Position numbers and translations under genes: made by a program. The notes below the pieces were generated by a model. The model was not told the DNA's origin, did no database searches, and saw only the letters and a program-made list of their open reading frames with translations. From Natrialba sp. SSL1 (GTDB taxonomy: Archaea > Halobacteriota > Halobacteria > Halobacteriales > Natrialbaceae), in the NCBI RefSeq assembly GCF_001861355.1, contig NZ_MASN01000029.1, positions 1 to 64,000 on the forward strand: a DNA stretch of 64,000 bases, read 5' to 3'. Shown here piece after piece: positions 26,467-35,862 of the stretch. Position 1 is the first letter of the stretch. The number at the start of each line of letters is the position of its first letter.

Positions 26467-28115
26467 TCGTTGAACACCTCCGTCGCGAACGGATCGAGAA
26501 GGTCGTAGAGTTCACCACCCGCGAATCCGAGCAGGACCGCGATGATGGCGGCGACGATGACGAGCGCGAGCATGCCGAACGAGACGGCGTCGGGGTTGCC
26601 GCGGCCGATACGGCCAGCGTCAGTGAACGCACTAGCACCAACGTTGCCAGCAGACTCGTCACCGTGTTCGCTCCCGTGCGCGTCGTCACCGTGTTCGCTC
26701 CCGTGCGCGTCGTCACCGTTCCCACCCTCGTGACCACCGTCAGTCGCAACCGGACCCGACGGATGCGGTGATTCGACCGGCGTCGCCGGCGTGAAGTACA
26801 TTTTCTCCAGCAGACGGGCCGAGTAGGCGAGCGTCAGCATGGTGCTGAGCAGGATGACGGCCGCGACGGGCCACATCTCTGCCTGCACCGAGCCGACGGC
26901 GATGTACCACTTGCCGATGAAGCCGGCCGAGGGCGGGATGCCGATCAACGCGATCAGCAAGAGCGCCGTCCCGCCGGCGACGAACGGCCGATTATCCGCG
27001 AGACCGGCGTACTCGTCGACGGTTCGCGCACCGTAGGTGACCGCGATCACGCCGGCAGCGGCGAACAGCCCGGCCTTCATCACTGCGTGGCCGATCAGGT
27101 GGATGATCGCCCCAATCAGGGCCGTCTCCGTAACGAGGCCGAACGCAGCCACGACGAGGCCGAACTGCGCGACCGAGGAGTAGGCGAACATCCGCTTGAC
27201 GTCGGTCTGAATCACAGCGAGCGTGCTGCCTGCGAGCACACTCAGACAGCCGACCGTGACGACGATTTCCGTCAGGTACGGCGTCGACGTGAGGAACTCC
27301 GGCCCGAAGACCGTGTACATCAGTCGTCCGAGTGCGTACGCGTAGGCCGTCGAAACCAGCGCTGCGATAACCGGCGTCACGCCGTCGGGGGCGTGCTGGT
27401 AGGCGTCCGGCTGCCAGGTGTGCAGCGGCCACTGGGCGACCTTCAGGGCGAAGCCGACGAAGATGAACGCGAACGCAGCCTGCAGCAGGACGAGGTTCTG
27501 TCCGCCCTGTGCGAGCACCTCGGGCATGATCTCCGAGAGCACCTGCATGTTCAGCGTTCCCGTCGCCATGAAGATGAAGCCGACACCGATCAGGTACAGC
27601 GAGGCACCGACAGTGCCGAGGATCAGGTACTTCAGTGCCGAGACCGCCGACTCGGGACCGTCTCCGCTCGCGATCAGGGCGTAGGTTGCGAGCCCGACGA
27701 TCTCGAGGAAGACGAACATGTTGAACACGTCGCCGGTCAGCGAGAGGCCGAGCAGGCCGCCGGTCAGCAGCAGGTAGCCTGCATAGAACGTGTTCCCACG
27801 TGGCCCGCCAACGCGCATGTACGCGAGGACGGCCGTCGCGGTGGCGATCACCAGTAAGGCGATCAGTGTCGAGAACTCGTCTGCGACGAGCTGAATCCCG
27901 AACTCTCGCGGCCAGCCGCCGAGTTCGTGGGTGACCATCCCGTCGCTGTAGACGGCACTCGCGAGGTACGCTGTCGCAGCGAGTAGTGCCGTCGTCGTAA
28001 GGGTGGTCACACCCCAGCCGGTCCGATCGAAACGCAGCCCGAGCGCGATCGGTACGGTGGCCATGAGGATCGGAACCGCGACCAGCAGCGGCAAGATAAG
28101 ATCAACGTTACTCAT
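26463..28115 (-). CDS. mnhD: Na+/H+ antiporter subunit D
   Basis: A 550-residue MnhD/MrpD protein, about 14 spans, with VFLEIVGLATYALIASG (Glu near 140), PLHTWQPDAYQHAPDGVTPVIAALVSTAYAYAL near 230 and the VKRMFAYSSVAQFGLVVA segment near 306. A hydrophilic insert before the last span has the 9-residue repeat GDDAHGSEH twice. Start at 28115 (ATGAGTAA overlap with mnhC) is preferred to an ATG two codons earlier. Confidence 0.9.
   Translation of the reverse strand: MSNVDLILPLLVAVPILMATVPIALGLRFDRTGWGVTTLTTTALLAATAYLASAVYSDGMVTHELGGWPREFGIQLVADEFSTLIALLVIATATAVLAYMRVGGPRGNTFYAGYLLLTGGLLGLSLTGDVFNMFVFLEIVGLATYALIASGDGPESAVSALKYLILGTVGASLYLIGVGFIFMATGTLNMQVLSEIMPEVLAQGGQNLVLLQAAFAFIFVGFALKVAQWPLHTWQPDAYQHAPDGVTPVIAALVSTAYAYALGRLMYTVFGPEFLTSTPYLTEIVVTVGCLSVLAGSTLAVIQTDVKRMFAYSSVAQFGLVVAAFGLVTETALIGAIIHLIGHAVMKAGLFAAAGVIAVTYGARTVDEYAGLADNRPFVAGGTALLLIALIGIPPSAGFIGKWYIAVGSVQAEMWPVAAVILLSTMLTLAYSARLLEKMYFTPATPVESPHPSGPVATDGGHEGGNGDDAHGSEHGDDAHGSEHGDESAGNVGASAFTDAGRIGRGNPDAVSFGMLALVIVAAIIAVLLGFAGGELYDLLDPFATEVFNE
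26657..26710. repeat. two tandem 27-base repeats inside mnhD
   Basis: Unit 26657-26683 is repeated at 26684-26710 and partly again from 26711. It encodes the nine residues GDDAHGSEH twice, then GDES. The frame is kept, so copy number can change without breaking the gene. Confidence 0.85.
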
Positions 28116-28473
28116 CGGCACGCACCTCCCGGAGCGTGTCCTCGCGGAGCGTTCCGTACTCCGCGTAGATCCGGACGATCAGTGCGAGACCGACCGCGGT
28201 GAGCGCGATGCCGACGACAATTGCAGTCAGCACGATCACGTGCGGGAGCGGGCTGGCCATCGCGCCGGGATCGCCCTCGGTCGGAACGATCGGTGCCGAT
28301 CCGCCCTCGACGTAGGCGACCGCGACGAAGAACAGGAAGATCGCCGTCTGGAAGAGGTTGACTCCGATCAGCTTCTTTACGAGGTTCTGGTTGGCGATCA
28401 TCATGTACATCCCGACGCCCATCAGGACGAACATCAGGGCGTACGCGTAGCGCGAGGCGAGCAGTTCAATCAT
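28108..28473 (-). CDS. mnhC: Na+/H+ antiporter subunit C (NuoK-like)
   Basis: A 121-residue three-span protein of the MnhC/NuoK family (YALMFVLMGVGMYMMIANQNLVKKLIGVNLFQTAIFLFFV; PLPHVIVLTAIVVGIALTAVGLALIVRIY, here cited in part). It overlaps mnhB by eight bases upstream and mnhD by eight bases downstream, indicating translational coupling. Confidence 0.93.
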   Translation of the reverse strand: MIELLASRYAYALMFVLMGVGMYMMIANQNLVKKLIGVNLFQTAIFLFFVAVAYVEGGSAPIVPTEGDPGAMASPLPHVIVLTAIVVGIALTAVGLALIVRIYAEYGTLREDTLREVRADE

Positions 28474-29008
28474 CGCGTCCCACCTCCGGACCCGAAGCCG
28501 AGCCCGAACTCGAACTCGAGTACGTCGAATCGGACTCGTTGCTGTGACGGTCGGGCGTAAAGCCCGCCGCCGTCGCGAAGAACAGCGTCATCACCGCGCC
28601 GGCGACGATCAGTGCGACACCGCCGACCTCGATGGCTTCCATACCCCAGTAGTGGGCGATCCCGAACGTGTCGGCGATCGCATCGTACTCGAGGAAGTTG
28701 CCGCCGAGGGCCATGGTGAACAGCCCGGTTGCGATGAAGATGGTGACGCCGCCGGTGATGAGGCCGGCGACGAAGGAGTTTTTGACCCACTTGCGGGTCG
28801 GGTCGATCCCGAACGCGAAGGCGAGCATCAGGACGGTGACGCCGATGATAGCGCCGCCCTGGAAGCTGCCGCCGGGGGTGTCGGCCCCGTGGAGACTCAG
28901 AAACATCCCGTAGGTGAGCGTAAACGGTGCGATAATTCGAACGGAGGTCAGGATGACCTGACTCTCCGAGTAGGTATCCGAGTTCGTGTAGGAATCTGGC
29001 TGCGACAT
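28466..29008 (-). CDS. mnhB: Na+/H+ antiporter subunit B
   Basis: A 180-residue MnhB-domain protein with four spans: VRIIAPFTLTYGMFLSLHG (near 23), SFQGGAIIGVTVLMLAFAFG (near 50), a third near 80-103 and AIEVGGVALIVAGAVMTLFF near 128. The C-terminal ~35 residues are a Ser-rich polar extension. Its ATG overlaps the DUF4040 stop by one base. Confidence 0.92.
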   Translation of the reverse strand: MSQPDSYTNSDTYSESQVILTSVRIIAPFTLTYGMFLSLHGADTPGGSFQGGAIIGVTVLMLAFAFGIDPTRKWVKNSFVAGLITGGVTIFIATGLFTMALGGNFLEYDAIADTFGIAHYWGMEAIEVGGVALIVAGAVMTLFFATAAGFTPDRHSNESDSTYSSSSSGSASGPEVGRDD

Positions 29009-29565
29009 TACGTGAACACCTCCCGTTTCAGCACGAGCAACACGGCGATTGCGGCGGCGAAGACGACGACGGCCTCACCGAAGGTGTCGAACCCACGGTA
29101 GGAGGCGAGCACGGCGGAGACGGCGTTCTGTGCCCCAGTGTCTCCGAACGTGTTCTCGATGTAGTAGAGCGACGGCGTCTCCGTCAGAACGCCCTGTTCG
29201 CCCCAGACGGGTGCGGACTCCGTGCCGACAGCGTACATGTCGGGCAAGAGCGTTCCGAGCACCAGGACGAACGCGCCGACGGCGATGACTGCCGGGACGT
29301 TGACCCGCTCGAAGAGTCGATCCGTCGAGGGTCGGGTCGTGCGCGCGATGGTCAGCAGTAGCAGAATAGTCGTTACGCCGGCACCGATTGCAGCCTCCGT
29401 CATGGCGACGTCGGGTGCGAGCAAGAACGTGTAGAGGATCGCCATCCCGAGGCTGTAGGCTCCGAAGACGACGATGGCGGAGAGGACGTCTCTGAACAGT
29501 GCCGTGGCGACAGCTGCCAGCACGATGAAGATTGCGAGCGTGTAGGCGACAGCGGTTCCGATCAT
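29008..29565 (-). CDS. DUF4040 subunit (MrpA C-terminal/MbhD-E-like)
   Basis: A 185-residue membrane protein. The first ~75 residues are the DUF4040/MbhD domain (AAVATALFRDVLSAIVVFGAYSLGMAILYTFLLAPDVAMTEAAIG, cited in part); the rest resembles the MbhE/MrpA C-terminal end with a final span AVVVFAAAIAVLLVL. In bacteria these domains form the end of MrpA; here they are a separate gene, as in other haloarchaea. Four-base overlap with mnhG. Confidence 0.88.
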   Translation of the reverse strand: MIGTAVAYTLAIFIVLAAVATALFRDVLSAIVVFGAYSLGMAILYTFLLAPDVAMTEAAIGAGVTTILLLLTIARTTRPSTDRLFERVNVPAVIAVGAFVLVLGTLLPDMYAVGTESAPVWGEQGVLTETPSLYYIENTFGDTGAQNAVSAVLASYRGFDTFGEAVVVFAAAIAVLLVLKREVFT

Positions 29566-29924
29566 TGAGAGTCACCCTCGTCTGGGGTCGATGGATCCGG
29601 TTCGACGTCGACCTCCGTCTCGTCGGTCAACGGGACGATGCCGGACTCGGCCGCAGAGCGAGCGATCGCGTGTGCGGCCGTCGGGTTCGTGATGAACACG
29701 AAGAACAGCAACAGGACGGCGTAGATCGTCATGCTGTCCCAGCCGAGCGCGAGCGCGACGGCTGCCAGTGCGAGCCCCGCACCGAGGGTGTCCGTCTGGG
29801 AGGCGGTGTGTGCTCGCGCGTAGATGTCGGGCAGGCGGATCACGCCCACCGCGGAGACGAACGTGAAGAACAGTCCGAACGCGAGCAGGATGATGATCGC
29901 CCAGAATCGAAGCTGTTCGATCAC
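29562..29924 (-). CDS. mnhG: Na+/H+ antiporter subunit G
   Basis: A 120-residue MnhG/PhaG protein, three spans. The conserved segment GVIRLPDIYARAHTASQTDTLG spans residues ~27-48. The tail (from residue ~92) is acidic and Pro-containing. It overlaps mnhF by four bases. Confidence 0.92.
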   Translation of the reverse strand: MIEQLRFWAIIILLAFGLFFTFVSAVGVIRLPDIYARAHTASQTDTLGAGLALAAVALALGWDSMTIYAVLLLFFVFITNPTAAHAIARSAAESGIVPLTDETEVDVEPDPSTPDEGDSQ

Positions 29925-30202
29925 AGCACACCACCCCGCTCGACGGTAAACTTCGAGATGGCGATCGCCATCAGGAAGTTAAGCAACGCGTAGATCAGCG
30001 CGATGTCGAGGAACCACGGTTCGTCGAGTCCCGCTGCGAGCAACGCAAGGATGACAACTGTGTTCGTCCCGAGCACGTTCACCGCGAGCAACCGGTCCTG
30101 CGTCGTCGGGCCGGCGACTGCACGATAGAACATCATGATCGCCAGGACGACGAACAGCGCCGCCGTAACGAGGAAGATGTCGTTGAGCAGGTCTGCAGTC
30201 AC
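29921..30202 (-). CDS. mnhF: Na+/H+ antiporter subunit F
   Basis: A 93-residue MnhF/MrpF protein, three spans, with the signature RAVAGPTTQDRLLAVNVLGT at residues ~27-46. It overlaps the mnhE stop by four bases and the mnhG start by four bases. Confidence 0.92.
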   Translation of the reverse strand: MTADLLNDIFLVTAALFVVLAIMMFYRAVAGPTTQDRLLAVNVLGTNTVVILALLAAGLDEPWFLDIALIYALLNFLMAIAISKFTVERGGVL

Positions 30203-31242
30203 AGGTCGTCACCTCGGATGATCTCCGTGTCGCCGCGTTCTTCCGGCGTCGGGATGCGAGCACCCGTTCGGCCGTGGAAGACGAAGCGAACGGCCCGCTC
30301 CAGCGAGCCCTCGAACAGGTCTTCCCGAGCGGACGGGATCAGCGTGTGGATAATCAGGCGCTGGTCGTCCGCTCGAACCGTCAGCGTCCCCGGCGTGAGC
30401 GTAATGCTGTTCGCGAGCGCGAGCAGCGGGAGTCCGCTGCGAACCCGCGCGTTGACCCGCGTCATCGTCGGCCTGATCGGCATCGACGGCCGTAGGATGA
30501 CGAGCGATATCGCGAGGTTCGCCTTCACGATCTCGAAGAGGAGATACGGCACGTAGAGTCCGAACCGCAGCGTCCGGATCGGCGACCCGATCCGATCGAG
30601 CGGGAACGTAAACGTCACGTGTGCAAGCGAAACGGCGACGATTCCGGCGACCGCAGCACCGGTGACGAGATCGAACCAGTACGTTGGATCCCCGAGCACC
30701 AGATAGAACCCGTAGGAGATCCAGAACATCGCGAATATCTTGTCGAACCGCTCGGCTCCGTCACCGGCCAGTCGCTCGTGGCGCGCAGGTCGCTCGACCG
30801 GTGCTTCGTCGTAGGCCAGCCCGACGCTCTCGAGTTCCCGCTCGAGTGGCTGGAGCATCTGTGCCGTCGTCCCCGGCTGGTACTCCGGGTCGAGCACCAG
30901 GCGGTCGATGTCGTGCGCCGCAGCGTAGGAATCGAACGTCCGCGCGTAGTCGCGCGGCCCGAACAGATACTCGTCGTCGCCGAGGACGGACGTCGTCACG
31001 TCGATCGTGACGTTCGTCGAACTCGCATCCTCCCGAACCCAGCTCTCGGCCTTCGAGAGCAGTCGCTCGGCGTCTTCAGTCAACGACTGGCCCTCCGGCA
31101 TCTCCGTGTCGTAGGGCAGTGCGACGACGAGGTGGAACTCGAGTGTCTCCGCCTCGCCGGGACACGATTGGACGGCGTACCCAACCGTCTGTCGGACGGT
31201 GACCGTGTCAGACAGCGGTACGAGCACTCGTTCAGCCGCCAC
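30199..31242 (-). CDS. mnhE: Usp-like domain fused to Na+/H+ antiporter subunit E
   Basis: A 347-residue fusion. Residues ~1-150 look like a universal-stress-protein (HUP) domain: RVLVPLSDTVTVRQTVGYAV at the start, an alternating beta/alpha pattern and DIDRLVLDPEYQPGTT. Residues ~165-345 are MnhE (two or three spans, then RSGLPLLALANSITLTPGTLTVR, the E-subunit signature). The GTG at 31242 is chosen because GGAGG lies eight bases upstream (31251-31255); a GTG five codons earlier overlaps that site. It is the first gene of the operon, so the domain could make the antiporter sensitive to nucleotides or stress; that is inference. Confidence 0.88.
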   Translation of the reverse strand: MAAERVLVPLSDTVTVRQTVGYAVQSCPGEAETLEFHLVVALPYDTEMPEGQSLTEDAERLLSKAESWVREDASSTNVTIDVTTSVLGDDEYLFGPRDYARTFDSYAAAHDIDRLVLDPEYQPGTTAQMLQPLERELESVGLAYDEAPVERPARHERLAGDGAERFDKIFAMFWISYGFYLVLGDPTYWFDLVTGAAVAGIVAVSLAHVTFTFPLDRIGSPIRTLRFGLYVPYLLFEIVKANLAISLVILRPSMPIRPTMTRVNARVRSGLPLLALANSITLTPGTLTVRADDQRLIIHTLIPSAREDLFEGSLERAVRFVFHGRTGARIPTPEERGDTEIIRGDDL

Positions 31243-31464
31243 GGCGCAACCCTCCACATGACCGTCGTTGGATACTCATGGCTCTTGTCGTTAGTCGACT
31301 CAAGCGGTAGCCGTAGGAAAACGATTTCGTTATCTGCCGGTTGGCCCGCCGCTTCGAACGGGTTTCGGTTGACTTCAGGTCAGCAGGAAATCACGTTCTG
31401 TGGCGAGTTCCCGGTCACAGACAGGACGACAGCGGTGAGTGAATACAGAATTGTCCAGCAACAC

Positions 31465-32613
31465 TCAGAGTGAATCCGCCGACGCAAGCGTGAACGATAC
31501 CGTCGTTGCGATACCTGGCTCGGATTCGAGCCAGATTTCGCCATCGTGGCGTTCGATGATCCGGTTGCACAGTGCAAGCCCGATTCCCGTCCCGGTGTGT
31601 TCCTCGTGACTGTGAAGGCGGTGAAACACCTCGAACACGCGGTCTTGCTGCGATGGCTCGACACCGATTCCCTCATCTCGTACCGAGATGCACCACTCCT
31701 CGCCGTCGCGTTCGGCACTGATGGTGATTGTCGGCGGGTCGTCACCGCTGTACTCGATTGCATTAGTGATGAGATTCTGGAAGACCTGCCGAAGCTGACT
31801 CCTGTCTCCTCGCACGCGCGGCAGTGATTCTACGGTCACGTCGGCCTGACTCTGCTCGATCCGAAGCGAGAGATCCTGTTGGACTGCCGCCACCACGTCC
31901 TCGAGTGCGACCGTCTCGAGTGGAGCGCCCCGTGTTTCGACGCGGGAGAACTCCAGAAGGCCGTCGATCATCGCCGTCATCCGTTCGGAGCCGTCGACAG
32001 CGTAGGCGATAAACTCACGACCGTCTGCATCCAGGTCGTCGCCGTAGCGAGTTTCGATGAGCTGGAGGTAACTCGATATCATCCGAAGCGGTTCCTGGAG
32101 GTCGTGGGAGGCGGCGTAGGCGAACTGCTCTAGATATTCGTTCGACTCCTCGAGTTGGGCCTGCGTTCGTTTCAGTTTCTGGTTCTGAATTCTGAGTTCG
32201 TACGCATGGGTTTTCGCTCGCGCACCATACGTTCCGATGCCGAAACCGGCGACGCTGCTGAAGCCCGTGAGAATCAGGATCGAACGGTCGGGATTCGTGA
32301 GCCCGACCGATGGCTGGGCGTGATAGAGTGCGAGAATACCGAGCATCACCCCGATTGCGGTGAGACACCAGCCAGTGATGGTTGGATAGAAGCGCGGATC
32401 GATTTCAGTCCGTGGCAGGCGATAGCTTCCGAGCAGCAGGACGAGTCCCGATCCGGCGATAAACGCGAACACGACGACCGTGTTTGCAAGCGGCGTCCCG
32501 GATGAGAGCTGGACAGCCACCCAGAGAGTAGCGAGTGAGGCGTACAGGCCGCCGATCGCGGCCAGAAACCGCCGCCCGCCCAAGAGCGTGACTGGCGGTC
32601 GACGGAGGTGCAT
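31465..32613 (-). CDS. membrane-bound sensor histidine kinase
   Basis: A 382-residue kinase. Four or five spans in residues 15-130 form a small sensor without a large outside domain; a coiled coil (KTHAYELRIQNQKLKRTQAQ) leads to the HisKA helix FAYAASHDLQEP with His170, then the ATPase domain with N box QNLITNAIEYS, G1 DEGIGV, F box and G2 TGTGIGLAL. Start at 32613 (MHLRRPPVTL) preferred; a longer frame has low-quality N-terminal sequence and would run into the promoter of the acyl-CoA dehydrogenase. No response regulator is adjacent. Signal unknown. Confidence 0.9.
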   Translation of the reverse strand: MHLRRPPVTLLGGRRFLAAIGGLYASLATLWVAVQLSSGTPLANTVVVFAFIAGSGLVLLLGSYRLPRTEIDPRFYPTITGWCLTAIGVMLGILALYHAQPSVGLTNPDRSILILTGFSSVAGFGIGTYGARAKTHAYELRIQNQKLKRTQAQLEESNEYLEQFAYAASHDLQEPLRMISSYLQLIETRYGDDLDADGREFIAYAVDGSERMTAMIDGLLEFSRVETRGAPLETVALEDVVAAVQQDLSLRIEQSQADVTVESLPRVRGDRSQLRQVFQNLITNAIEYSGDDPPTITISAERDGEEWCISVRDEGIGVEPSQQDRVFEVFHRLHSHEEHTGTGIGLALCNRIIERHDGEIWLESEPGIATTVSFTLASADSL

Positions 32614-32770
32614 GCCGCGGTTTCGACGAGGACCGCCAATAACCGTTTCGTGTTTGCTATCGACTAGCTCACTAATAAGTCTCCAGAGTGATATGTATGC
32701 AGTCAGTGGGTTACTGCCGAAGTATGCGACGACACAACGTTTTTCACTCGAAGCGGTAACACTCCACAGG

Positions 32771-33982
32771 ATGTCGAATCTGCTGCATGACGCGGTCCAG
32801 CTCACCGAACGCCAGCAGCTCGTGCGCTCGAGTATCCGTGACATCTGTGCTGACTTCGATCACGAGTACTGGCGGACGCGCGCCGAAGCAGGCGAGTATC
32901 CACACGAGTTCGTCGACGAGTTAGTCGAGCAGGGCTGGATGGGAATTCTCGTGCCAGAGGCGTACGGCGGGGCCGGCATGGGAACCCGGGAGACGGTCGT
33001 GATGATGGAGGAAATCGCCGCGAACGGCGGCGGCTTCAGCGCGGCCCAGGCCGTCCACGGCGGCGTCTACAACTCCGTGCCGATCGTCGAGTACGGGAGC
33101 GAGGACCTGAAATCAGACCTGCTCCCGCGAGTCGCCGACGGCGAGGCCTCGATTCAGGCCTTCGGACTAACAGAGCCGAACGCCGGGTCGAACTCGACAG
33201 CAATCGAGACCCGTGCCGAGGCAAGCCAGGACGGTGAGGAATACGTCATCAACGGCCAGAAAATCTGGACCTCTCGGGTCGATGTCTCGGACTACCTCGT
33301 GCTCGTCGCGCGAACGACGCCACTCGAGAACGTCGAGAAACGAACCCGGGGCATCTCGATGTTTCTGGTGGATCTCGAGGACGCGTACGACCAGGACGCC
33401 CTGGAGATCGAGTCGATCCCGAAGTCGGCGAGCGAATTCGTTCACTCCTACGAACTCTGGTTCGATGACCTACGCGTGCCCGCAGAGAACCTCATTGGCG
33501 TCGAGGGCGAGGGCTTTTACCAGGTGCTCGACGGCCTCAACGAGGAACGGCTCGTGATCGCCGCCGAGTGTCTCGGGCTGGGACGGCTGGCACTCGAGCG
33601 CGCGGTGCAATACGCGACCGACCGCGAGGTATTCGGCAGTCCGATCGGTTCGAACCAGGCCATTCAGCATCCGCTCGCGGAGGCCTACGCGCGGCTACAG
33701 GCGGCAAAGCAGTTGACGTACAACGCGGCGGACCGGGCGGCCTCGGACGAAGCCGTTGATCTGGGGGCGTACGCGAACGCGGCGAAGTTTCTCGCGGCGG
33801 ACGCGGCGTACCAGTCGGCCGACGCGGCGGTCCAGACCCACGGTGGGTTCGGCGTTGCGACGGAGTACGACGTCGAGCGCTACTTCCGGGAGGCCAGACT
33901 GACGCGGCTGGTACCGATCACCCAGCAACTCGCACTGAACTATCTGGGTGAGACAGTGCTGGGGCTGCCGCGCTCGTACTGA
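32771..33982 (+). CDS. acyl-CoA dehydrogenase
   Basis: A 403-residue flavoprotein of the acyl-CoA dehydrogenase family: alpha-domain start QLTERQQLVRSSIRD, AFGLTEPNAGSNSTAIETRA (residues ~132-151, FAD/substrate loop), INGQKIWTSRVDVSDYLVL, and the C-terminal QTHGGFGVATEYDVERYFREARL. It oxidises an acyl-CoA to the enoyl-CoA in fatty or branched-chain acid breakdown. It starts 158 bases from the divergent kinase and is followed by a MaoC hydratase gene that fits the next step. Confidence 0.93.
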   Translation: MSNLLHDAVQLTERQQLVRSSIRDICADFDHEYWRTRAEAGEYPHEFVDELVEQGWMGILVPEAYGGAGMGTRETVVMMEEIAANGGGFSAAQAVHGGVYNSVPIVEYGSEDLKSDLLPRVADGEASIQAFGLTEPNAGSNSTAIETRAEASQDGEEYVINGQKIWTSRVDVSDYLVLVARTTPLENVEKRTRGISMFLVDLEDAYDQDALEIESIPKSASEFVHSYELWFDDLRVPAENLIGVEGEGFYQVLDGLNEERLVIAAECLGLGRLALERAVQYATDREVFGSPIGSNQAIQHPLAEAYARLQAAKQLTYNAADRAASDEAVDLGAYANAAKFLAADAAYQSADAAVQTHGGFGVATEYDVERYFREARLTRLVPITQQLALNYLGETVLGLPRSY

Positions 33983-34034
33983 TTCTCGACAGAGACCGGC
34001 CAACGACCACCAACAACCGAACCACACCACGCAA

Positions 34035-34616
34035 ATGAGAGACGACACTGAAACCGCGACCGAACAGGAAGGACCGACCGACAAACAGCTCGTCTCCGGC
34101 TGGCACGGGCGCTACTACGAGGATTTCGATGTCGGCGATGTCTACAAACATCCCTTCGGACGCACCGTTACCGAGACGGACAACGTCTGGCTGACCAACG
34201 TGACGATGAACCTCAACCCGATGCACTTCAACGAGGCCTACGCCGCCGAAACCGAGTTCGGCGAGCGCCTCGTCGACGGCACGTTCGTCATCGCGCTCGC
34301 AGTCGGGATGAGCGTCATCGACGTCTCCGTTAACGCCACCGCAAACCTCGGCTACGACAACATTCGTCACCACAGCCCCGTCTTCCACGGCGACACCATC
34401 TTCGCTGAGAGCGAGGTCCTGAGCAAACGGGAACTCGAGTCCCGTGACCACGTCGGCATCGTCGAGACGGAACTCCGGGCGTACAATCAGCACGGTGACC
34501 TCGTGCTCTCACTCGAGCGGACGCCGATGGTGTTGAAGCGCTCGCACGCCGAGCCATCGGCCGCAGAGCCGCCGGGATGGCCGGCGGGGATCGGAACCCA
34601 GCCCGAGGATTGTTGA
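34035..34616 (+). CDS. MaoC-family (hotdog) dehydratase
   Basis: A 193-residue hotdog-fold protein. The YYEDFDVGDVYKHPFGRTVTETDNVW start and LNPMHFNEAYAAETEFGERLVDGTFV (residues ~57-82) contain the Asn/His-type catalytic region of R-hydratases. Start at 34035 is chosen because the earlier frame is not protein-like. It is 52 bases after the acyl-CoA dehydrogenase, so the pair likely acts in one acyl-CoA pathway. Single-domain length distinguishes it from the longer mesaconyl-CoA hydratases. Confidence 0.87.
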   Translation: MRDDTETATEQEGPTDKQLVSGWHGRYYEDFDVGDVYKHPFGRTVTETDNVWLTNVTMNLNPMHFNEAYAAETEFGERLVDGTFVIALAVGMSVIDVSVNATANLGYDNIRHHSPVFHGDTIFAESEVLSKRELESRDHVGIVETELRAYNQHGDLVLSLERTPMVLKRSHAEPSAAEPPGWPAGIGTQPEDC

Positions 34617-34655
34617 GTGTGGCTTCGCCGGACTGAGCCCCGGCAGTGAATCGAG

Positions 34656-35681
34656 TCAGTCGGTTCGAGGGGCCGTTCCGCTGGCAGGTCCGACTCGGTT
34701 CCAGAGGTGCCGACCGAGGAGAACCACACCGGTCGCGAGGAGAGCCGCGTAGATGTACTGAGACAACACTACCAGCAGAGAACACGACGAGCCACAGCCG
34801 TCTTGCATCGCTAACTCGCGAGTTGGTTCGAGCAAACTGGTTCCGAACTGCAGCGGAGACACGAGCGTGAACGCGAGAAACAGTCCGAGGAAGGCGACGA
34901 ATTCGGGAACGTGGCGGTCGCGTATCGCTTGTCTCTGCGTTGCAGAATTGGATTCGTCGACTGGGCCACGGTTTGGTCGGTTCCGAAGGTTCCGAAGCAC
35001 GTACCACGGTGTCGCGAAGACGACCGCGACGAGTATCCCGAGCAGGCTCGCCGGGATGAGCATCGAAGCGGCGGCGTAGCCGAGCCCCGCACCCGCCCCA
35101 CCGGTCTCGAGCGTGCGTTGGGCTGCTCGAATCGCGTCTGTGGCGACGAGCAGCGGAAGAACAGCAATTCCAACGAGAGGGACGATGCGCTGGCGACGGG
35201 TCGAAGCGACCTCGTAGGTGAGCAGCCAAGCGAGATAGTAGCCGACCCAGAGAGACGGGACCGCAACGACCGTCTCGCGAACCGTCTCGAGCGGGGAGGC
35301 AAGCAGCATCGACCAGACGCGTTCGAGTCCGAACCCGTGCGTTGTCGTGGCGGCCGACGAGGCAAGTTCGAACCCGATCACGGCCACAACGGCGAGCATC
35401 GCCGTCGGGAGCGTAGCGGCGAACGGAAGCTCTTTCGACCGGGTCGTTCGGGTCCAGCCCAAGACGAGCGCGCCGAAGACGAGATATACGATGCCGACGC
35501 TGAGTGGGTCAAAAAGTCCGACAAACGGATGCGGATACTGAACGAGTTGCTGCGTAGAAAGGCTCCGGACGAACTCGTCAGAGAGGAGGGTCGTGAAGAT
35601 GAATCCGACCGCGATTGACAGCACGACGAGCCCGACCCCCAATCCGAGCAGTTGGGTACCGGCCCGCCGATTCTCACACAT
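34656..35681 (-). CDS. polytopic membrane protein of unknown function
   Basis: A 341-residue membrane protein with about eight spans (first: LLGLGVGLVVLSIAVGFIF). A hydrophilic loop (RNLRNRPNRGPVDESNSATQ) separates the last two or three spans. A CGSSC pair near the end lies close to a predicted membrane face and may form a disulphide. I do not recognise the family. It is convergent with the MaoC gene and divergent from pyrD. Confidence 0.7.
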   Translation of the reverse strand: MCENRRAGTQLLGLGVGLVVLSIAVGFIFTTLLSDEFVRSLSTQQLVQYPHPFVGLFDPLSVGIVYLVFGALVLGWTRTTRSKELPFAATLPTAMLAVVAVIGFELASSAATTTHGFGLERVWSMLLASPLETVRETVVAVPSLWVGYYLAWLLTYEVASTRRQRIVPLVGIAVLPLLVATDAIRAAQRTLETGGAGAGLGYAAASMLIPASLLGILVAVVFATPWYVLRNLRNRPNRGPVDESNSATQRQAIRDRHVPEFVAFLGLFLAFTLVSPLQFGTSLLEPTRELAMQDGCGSSCSLLVVLSQYIYAALLATGVVLLGRHLWNRVGPASGTAPRTD

Positions 35682-35831
35682 AGTGTTCCCGAATACTGAG
35701 TGATGTCGTATGTATTTTATGTATCAAGATAGTTGAAAAATTGTCGGGAACAGGTCGGAGCGTCACCATCTCGAGTCGGAGCTGAACTCGATGTACCGGT
35801 TGGTCACTCCGGTGAGACCGGCTTCGGGAGG

Positions 35832-35839
35832 TTTACTTA
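35832..35839 (+). promoter_or_regulatory. TATA-like box for pyrD
   Basis: TTTACTTA, centred about 28 nt before the ATG at 35863, supports a leaderless pyrD transcript and that start codon over the in-frame ATG at 35791. Confidence 0.55.
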
Positions 35840-35862
35840 CGAGCCGTCCCGATTTGCCTGCA

